Assembly: GCF_022698165.1 (NCBI RefSeq)
Contig: NZ_JALDAY010000007.1
Coordinates: 124,001-188,000 of the forward strand
Source: Streptomyces cylindrosporus
Lineage (GTDB): Bacteria > Actinomycetota > Actinomycetes > Streptomycetales > Streptomycetaceae
DNA: 64,000 nucleotides
Direction: 5' to 3'
Below are positions 59,358-64,000 of this stretch, piece by piece; the first letter of the stretch is position 1; the number at the start of each line of letters is the position of its first letter. The translations under genes and the position numbers were made by a program. The notes beneath the pieces were generated by a model, which saw nothing but the letters and a program-made list of their open reading frames with translations, did no database searches and was not told the origin of the DNA.

Positions 59358-60281
59358 ATGGCTGCCGTGACCACTACGACGACCACACGGATACGGCCCC
59401 TCGGGCGCCGGCCGTCCCTCGGCCGGATCGCGGCCTGGGCGGTGATGGCCGCGATCGTGCTCGTCACCCTGCTGCCGTTCTACTGGATCCTGCGCACCGC
59501 GCTGTCCACCAACCCCGGGCTCGCCGCCCACCCCGGCGATCCGCTGCCGGTCGACCCGAGCATGGGTGGTTTCGAGCGGGCGCTCGGCCTCCAGTCGACC
59601 AAGGAGGCGATCGCACAGGGCGGTGCGGGCGGCGGACTGAAGTTCTGGCGCTATCTGCTCAACTCGGTGATCGTCTCGACGCTGATCACCGGCTGCCAGA
59701 TCTTCTTCTCCGCGATGGCCGCGTACGCCTTCGCCCGCCTGCGCTGGCGCGGCCGGGACAAGGTGTTCGGCCTGTTCCTCGCCGGACTGATGGTGCCGAC
59801 GATCTTCACGCTGCTGCCGAACTTCGTGCTCATCAAGCAACTCGGCCTGGTGGACAACCTGTTGGGGATCGCCCTGCCGACGATGTTCATGACACCGTTC
59901 GCGGTGTTCTTCCTGCGCCAGTTCTTCATGAACATCCCGAGCGAGGTCGAGGAGGCCGCCCTGCTCGACGGCGCGGGGAAGGTGCGGATCTTCTTCCGGG
60001 TGCTGCTGCCGATGGCGTCCACGCCGATCATGACGCTCGCGGTCCTGACGTACATCACGGCCTGGAACGACTACTTCTGGCCGCTGATGGTCTCCTACAG
60101 CGACAGCTCCCGTGTCCTGACCGTGGCCCTGGCGATCTTCCGGGCGCAGACCCCGCAGACCGGCACCGACTGGTCGGGCCTGATGGCGGCCACGCTCATC
60201 GCGGCCCTGCCGATGCTCGTGCTGTTCGGGTTCTTCGCGCGCCGCATCGTCGGCTCCATCAGCTTCACCGGCATCAAGTAA
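59358..60281 (+). CDS. Carbohydrate ABC transporter permease (MalG type)
   Basis: A 307-residue permease with six helices; the periplasmic loop after helix 1 is longer than usual (about 50-95). The EAA loop reads EEAALLDGAGKVRIFFRVLL (about 194-213) and the C-terminus is GSISFTGIK. GGAGAGGAG precedes the ATG. It pairs with the preceding subunit; the binding protein follows 10 bases later. No ATPase gene is in the operon. Confidence 0.93.
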   Translation: MAAVTTTTTTRIRPLGRRPSLGRIAAWAVMAAIVLVTLLPFYWILRTALSTNPGLAAHPGDPLPVDPSMGGFERALGLQSTKEAIAQGGAGGGLKFWRYLLNSVIVSTLITGCQIFFSAMAAYAFARLRWRGRDKVFGLFLAGLMVPTIFTLLPNFVLIKQLGLVDNLLGIALPTMFMTPFAVFFLRQFFMNIPSEVEEAALLDGAGKVRIFFRVLLPMASTPIMTLAVLTYITAWNDYFWPLMVSYSDSSRVLTVALAIFRAQTPQTGTDWSGLMAATLIAALPMLVLFGFFARRIVGSISFTGIK

Positions 60282-60291
60282 GGGGACGGAC

Positions 60292-61641
60292 ATGCGAGTT
60301 GGGATGCGTACGGTCGTGGCACTGACCGGAGCGCTGGCGCTGTCCCTGGTGAGCGGCTGCGCCAAGGGCGGCGGGGCCGGATCCTCCTCCGGCACGGTGA
60401 CGTACTGGCTGTGGGACGCCAACCAGCTGCCCGCCTACCAGGCGTGCGCCAAGGGCTTCGAGAAGGAGAACCCCGGACTGCACGTGAAGATCACCCAGTT
60501 GGGCTGGGACGACTACTGGACCAAGCTGACCGCGAGCTTCATCGCCGGCACCGAGCCGGACGTGTTCACCGACCACATCCAGAAGTTCGGCCAGTTCGCC
60601 GACCTGAAGGTGCTGGAGCCGCTGGACGACCTGGGCATCGATCCGGCCGCCTACCAGAAGGGCCTCGCCGACAACTGGATCGGCCAGGACGGCCACCGCT
60701 ACGGCGCCCCGAAGGACTGGGACACCGTCGCCCTCTTCTACAACCAGAAGGCGGCCAAGGACGCGGGACTCACCGCCGAACAGCTCAACAGCCTGTCCTG
60801 GAACCCCGAGGACGGCGGCACCTTCGAGAAGGCCATCGCGCACCTGACCGTCGACCGCAACGGCAGGCGCGGCGACGAACCGGGCTTCGACAAGAACCAC
60901 GTGAAGGTCTACGGCCTGGCCAGCAACGGCGCCGGGGACGGCGACGGCCAGACCCAGTGGAGCAACTTCGCCGCCTCCGCGGGCTGGACCTACACCGACA
61001 AGAAGCGCTGGGGCAGCAAGTACCGGTACGACAGCAAGACCTTCCAGTCGGTGATCAAGTGGTACTTCGGGCTGGCGAAGAAGGGCTACATGGCGCCCTT
61101 CACCGCCTACAACTCCCAGTCCAGCCCGGGCAACGCCCAGGTCGCCGCGGGCACGGCGGCCGCCACCTTCGACGGCGCCTGGATGATCTCGACGTACGCC
61201 GGGTTCAAGGGAGTGAAGATCGCCACCGCCCTCACCCCCGAGGGCCCCACCGGCAAGCGCGCCACGATGATGAACGGGCTCGCCGACTCGGTGACCAAGA
61301 ACGCCCGCAACAAGGCGGGCGCGTTGAAGTGGGTCAAGTACCTGTCCTCGGACGAGTGCCAGAAGACGGTGGGCGGTTACGGCATCGTCTTCCCGGCCAC
61401 ACCGGCCGGGACGAAGGCCGCGGTGGCCGCGTACGAGAAGAAGGGCCTCGACGTCTCGGCCTTCACGAAGCCGGTCGCCGACAAGAAGGACTTCACGACC
61501 TTCTCCTATCCGATCACCAACTACGCGGCCGACGTGTACGCGTTGATGCACCCGGCCATGCAGGACATATACGGCAACGGCAAGTCGGTGACGAGCCTGA
61601 ACCGGACCAACAGCCAGATCAACCTGATTCTCGACCAGTGA
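60292..61641 (+). CDS. Sugar ABC transporter solute-binding lipoprotein
   Basis: A 449-residue family-1 binding protein with a lipoprotein signal: lipobox VSGC with Cys23, then a Gly/Ser linker. The mature domain has VTYWLWDANQLPAYQACAKG and the hinge-region TFDGAWMISTY. GGGGACGG lies before the ATG. Unusually for such operons the binding protein gene comes after both permeases, with no hairpin between, so its excess over the permeases must be set another way. Ligand unknown. Confidence 0.92.
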   Translation: MRVGMRTVVALTGALALSLVSGCAKGGGAGSSSGTVTYWLWDANQLPAYQACAKGFEKENPGLHVKITQLGWDDYWTKLTASFIAGTEPDVFTDHIQKFGQFADLKVLEPLDDLGIDPAAYQKGLADNWIGQDGHRYGAPKDWDTVALFYNQKAAKDAGLTAEQLNSLSWNPEDGGTFEKAIAHLTVDRNGRRGDEPGFDKNHVKVYGLASNGAGDGDGQTQWSNFAASAGWTYTDKKRWGSKYRYDSKTFQSVIKWYFGLAKKGYMAPFTAYNSQSSPGNAQVAAGTAAATFDGAWMISTYAGFKGVKIATALTPEGPTGKRATMMNGLADSVTKNARNKAGALKWVKYLSSDECQKTVGGYGIVFPATPAGTKAAVAAYEKKGLDVSAFTKPVADKKDFTTFSYPITNYAADVYALMHPAMQDIYGNGKSVTSLNRTNSQINLILDQ

Positions 61642-61667
61642 CTCGACCATTGAAGGGCACGCCTTAC

Positions 61668-62867
61668 ATGACGTTCTCGATCGGTATCGTCGGCGCAGGC
61701 CAGTTCTCCGGCCAGTTCGCCACCCTTTTCCAGGCCCATCCCGGCGTCAGCGACATCTACGTCACCGATCTGCTGCCCGAACGCGCCGAGCAGCTCGTCG
61801 CCGCGCAGGGGCTGGCGGGCACCTTCCCCTCGTACGAGGCGATGCTGGAGTCGAAGGCGGTCGACGCGGTCGCCGTCTTCACCCAGCGCTGGACCCACGG
61901 CCCGCTGGTGCTGGCGGGCCTGAACGCCGGCAAACACGTGTACTCCGCGGTCCCCATGGCGATCACCACGGAGGAGATCGCGGCGATCATCGACGCGGTC
62001 AAGGCGACCGGGCTGACGTACATGATGGGCGAGACCAGCCAGTACAACCCGGCGACCGTGCACGCCCGCAACCAGATCGCCGAGGGCGCCTTCGGGCGGC
62101 TCTTCTACGCCGAGGGCGACTACGTCCACGACATGGATCTCGGGTTCTACGAGGCGTACCAGTACAGCGGTGGCGAGAACTGGAAGCAGACGGCCAGCTA
62201 TCCCCCGCTGCTCTACCCCACCCACTCGGTGGGCGGGGTGCTCGGCGCCTGGCAGACGCACGCGGTGAGCGTGTCGGCGATCGGTGTCGTCGACGACCGC
62301 GGCGACGGCGTCTTCGACAAGGACGTCAGCCAGTTCGGCAACGACTTCTCCAACGCGACCGCGCTGTTCGAGGTGGCGGGCGGCGGCTCGTTCCGCACCA
62401 ACGAGTTCCGGCGGGTCGGCTACCCCTCCCACATCCGCGAGTCCCGCTTCCGGTTCTTCGGCACGGAGGCGAGCATGGAGCAGCTCGCGACCGTGGCCCT
62501 GTGGCAGGACAAGAAGGGCGTCAAGGACATCAGCGAGCTCCTCGAACCCAAGCCGACCATGTCCCCGGACGACCCCTCGCTCCAGCACATCGCCCCTGAC
62601 CTGCGGGCCGCCTTCACCTCCGGTTCGGCGCCGGTGCACGACCGCTCACGGCTGCCGCGGGTGTTCGACAACCTGCACAACGGCCACGAGGGCAGCCACC
62701 ACTTCCTGGTCGACGACTTCGTGACCGCCGTCAACACACGGTCGCTGCCCTCGGTGAACGCGTGGGTGGCGGCCCGCTACACCCTGCCGGGCATCATCGC
62801 CCACGACTCGGCCCGGCAGGGCGGGGCACGGCTGGAGATCCCGGACTTCGGGGACGCGCCGCAGTAA
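61668..62867 (+). CDS. Gfo/Idh/MocA-like oxidoreductase lacking the usual EKP lysine
   Basis: A 399-residue protein with the Rossmann start FSIGIVGAGQFSGQF. The position where the family has its EKP lysine (GKHVxxEKP) reads GKHVYSAVPMA, so the usual catalytic lysine is absent. The C-terminal sheet domain is intact (HDMDLGFYEAYQYSGGENWK, YPTHSVGGVLGAW). AAGGG precedes the ATG at 61668; GTG 61638, overlapping the previous stop, is less likely. As the last gene of the importer operon it probably acts on the imported sugar, either by another mechanism or as a binding protein. Confidence 0.88.
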   Translation: MTFSIGIVGAGQFSGQFATLFQAHPGVSDIYVTDLLPERAEQLVAAQGLAGTFPSYEAMLESKAVDAVAVFTQRWTHGPLVLAGLNAGKHVYSAVPMAITTEEIAAIIDAVKATGLTYMMGETSQYNPATVHARNQIAEGAFGRLFYAEGDYVHDMDLGFYEAYQYSGGENWKQTASYPPLLYPTHSVGGVLGAWQTHAVSVSAIGVVDDRGDGVFDKDVSQFGNDFSNATALFEVAGGGSFRTNEFRRVGYPSHIRESRFRFFGTEASMEQLATVALWQDKKGVKDISELLEPKPTMSPDDPSLQHIAPDLRAAFTSGSAPVHDRSRLPRVFDNLHNGHEGSHHFLVDDFVTAVNTRSLPSVNAWVAARYTLPGIIAHDSARQGGARLEIPDFGDAPQ

Positions 62868-62894
62868 CGGCACGTCCGGGCCGGGCACCTGGGA

Positions 62895-63593
62895 TCAGGT
62901 GCCCGGCTTCCGCCCGTACACGAACACGTCGTCGCCCTTCTTCAGGAGCGACCAGTACTTCTTGGCGTCCTTGGTGGTCATGTTGACGCAGCCGTGGGAG
63001 CCCGGCGGGTTCCACATGCTGAGGTTGACCGAGTGGAAGGCCTGGCCGCCGTCGAAGAACTGGCTGTAGGGCATCGGCACGTTGTAGATGTTCGAGACGT
63101 GGTCGATGTCCCGCCAGTAGATCTTCTTCAGGCCGGTGCGGGTGACGTACCCCTTGCGGCCGGTGCGGACCGGGACCGGGCCGTAGACGAGGGTGTTGCC
63201 GTCCTGGATCCAGCTGAGCTGGAGGGTCAGGTTGACGCAGGCGATGCGGCCCTTGTTGGTCGGGCACTTGCCGTCCTTATTCGGGTTGTGCCCGACGGCC
63301 TTCTGCTTGTTCATCAGGTCCATCACGCCCCAGGTGACGGAACCCGCGTAGCCGATGTTCGGCGTGATGCCGTGCTTGGTCTGGAAGGCCTTGATGGCTT
63401 TGCAGTCGCTCGCGGACTGCTTGCCGTCGACCGGCAGGCCGAGGAATTTCTCCACCTGCTTCTGGTACGGCCCGGTCGACGTCGTACAGCCCGTGGACGC
63501 CTGGGCGGACCCGGTGCTCAGTGCGAGAGTGAGTGGTGCCACCAGTCCGGTGATCCCCAGTACGACGGCTCCCCGTCTGCGTATGTCCCCCAT
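62895..63593 (-). CDS. Secreted L,D-transpeptidase (YkuD domain)
   Basis: A 232-residue cell-wall enzyme. A Sec signal (about 1-32) is followed by a short cysteine-containing, peptidoglycan-binding-like helical region (about 36-95; SASDCKAIKAFQTKHG) and the YkuD catalytic domain (about 115-230) with HSVNLSMWNPPGSHGCVNM; the catalytic Cys is in SHGC. It makes 3-3 crosslinks in peptidoglycan or attaches proteins to it. AAAGGCAAGG precedes the ATG at 63593. Convergent with the oxidoreductase. Confidence 0.92.
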   Translation of the reverse strand: MGDIRRRGAVVLGITGLVAPLTLALSTGSAQASTGCTTSTGPYQKQVEKFLGLPVDGKQSASDCKAIKAFQTKHGITPNIGYAGSVTWGVMDLMNKQKAVGHNPNKDGKCPTNKGRIACVNLTLQLSWIQDGNTLVYGPVPVRTGRKGYVTRTGLKKIYWRDIDHVSNIYNVPMPYSQFFDGGQAFHSVNLSMWNPPGSHGCVNMTTKDAKKYWSLLKKGDDVFVYGRKPGT

Positions 63594-63731
63594 GGCCGGC
63601 CTTGCCTTTCGCGCTCGATGACGGTCCCTTGTGCGATCTCTCCCACCTAGACCGGTGTCGGGCGTGATCGGTTGTAGCGCCCTGCACGCTAAGACGAAAC
63701 GGTGACAATCGCAGTGCGGCAGGTCACACGT

Positions 63732-64000
63732 TCACCCGGTGTACCGGACCCTCGCGAGGAACCCGGAGTTCACCGCCGTCAGGCCGCCGTCGACCGTCAG
63801 CGCGGTGCCGGTGATCCAGGCCGCGTCGCGGGAGGCGAGGAAGGCGACGGCGGCGGCGATGTCCTCGGGCTCGCCGACCCGGCCGAGGGGGTAGAGGGGG
63901 CGCAGCGCGTCGAGTTCGTCGTCGCGTCCCTCCCAGGCGGAGGTGCGGACCGTGCCGGGTACGACGAGGTTGACGCGGACGCCGCGCGGTCCGGCGTGTC
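63732..64000 (-). CDS. SDR family oxidoreductase, C-terminal part (partial)
   Basis: The gene continues beyond the right edge; the last ~89 codons are present. The visible segment shows the classical SDR C-terminus: RVNLVVPGTVRTSAWEG, the PLGRVGEPEDIAAAVAFLAS motif and ITGTALTVDGGLTAVN. This supports an NAD(P)-dependent short-chain dehydrogenase/reductase; catalytic Tyr-Lys and the cofactor motif are outside the window. Substrate unknown. It is 139 bases upstream, on the same strand, of the L,D-transpeptidase gene. Confidence 0.9.
   Translation of the reverse strand, partial: HAGPRGVRVNLVVPGTVRTSAWEGRDDELDALRPLYPLGRVGEPEDIAAAVAFLASRDAAWITGTALTVDGGLTAVNSGFLARVRYTG

Overview
The window is a high-GC actinobacterial chromosome segment, almost certainly from a Streptomyces: third-codon-position GC is very high, GTG/TTG starts and apparently leaderless genes are common, and many products belong to families concentrated in that genus (DUF574-type methyltransferase, DUF5709-type acidic protein, ANTAR-SpoIIE phosphatase, streptogrisin-like protease, ATP-less sugar ABC operons, ATP-grasp-target RiPP). 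I see no rRNA, tRNA, CRISPR array, insertion sequence, phage module or attachment site.

Layout. 1-3.7 kb: a PadR-controlled membrane-protein pair with a clear operator, two unknown proteins and a DUF1232 protein whose last ~25 codons look degenerate. 3.7-5.2 kb: a compact graspetide (omega-ester peptide) locus with precursor, ATP-grasp ligase and a small convergent ORF. 5.3-18.5 kb: assorted housekeeping and regulatory genes (DUF2269-like membrane protein, GlxA-type AraC regulator, ABC exporter, aldo/keto reductase, Gfo/Idh/MocA protein, GNAT, MMPL transporter, sulfite-oxidase-like molybdoenzyme, soluble transhydrogenase, DUF5709). 18.7-23.1 kb: an amino-acid permease with a co-transcribed partner, an orphan second proteasome beta subunit and a flippase-like membrane protein.

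23.2-41.4 kb is mostly carbohydrate metabolism. A GH65 phosphorylase/hydrolase overlaps a beta-phosphoglucomutase-like HAD gene, with a P-loop kinase divergent from them. A five-gene minus-strand operon (solute-binding lipoprotein, two permeases, two large unrecognised probable carbohydrate-active enzymes) is flanked by a ROK repressor and a BadF-type sugar kinase. A Tat-exported PAP2 phosphatase with a beta-strand-repeat tail, a PMT-like glycosyltransferase and an RpiR regulator follow. A second sugar cassette at 57.0-62.9 kb has a ROK regulator divergent from permease-permease-binding protein-oxidoreductase. Neither cassette has an ATPase, which is usual in Streptomyces, where one shared ATPase (MsiK) serves many sugar importers.

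41.6-57 kb holds regulatory, envelope and secreted proteins: an ANTAR-SpoIIE phosphatase, a peptidoglycan-binding membrane protein, a TetR gene and a zinc-ribbon/OB-fold protein that share duplicated operator-like palindromes, a 926-residue secreted hydrolase, a PPOX/F420-type protein, a DJ-1 protein, a MalY/PatB-type C-S lyase divergent from a DUF3800 protein, and a membrane-anchored streptogrisin homologue. The right edge has an L,D-transpeptidase and the 3' part of an SDR gene.

The parts most worth following are the two unrecognised enzymes of the 27-36 kb operon, the graspetide locus, the orphan proteasome beta subunit and the paired TetR-type operators. All functional calls are from reading motifs; no database search was run.
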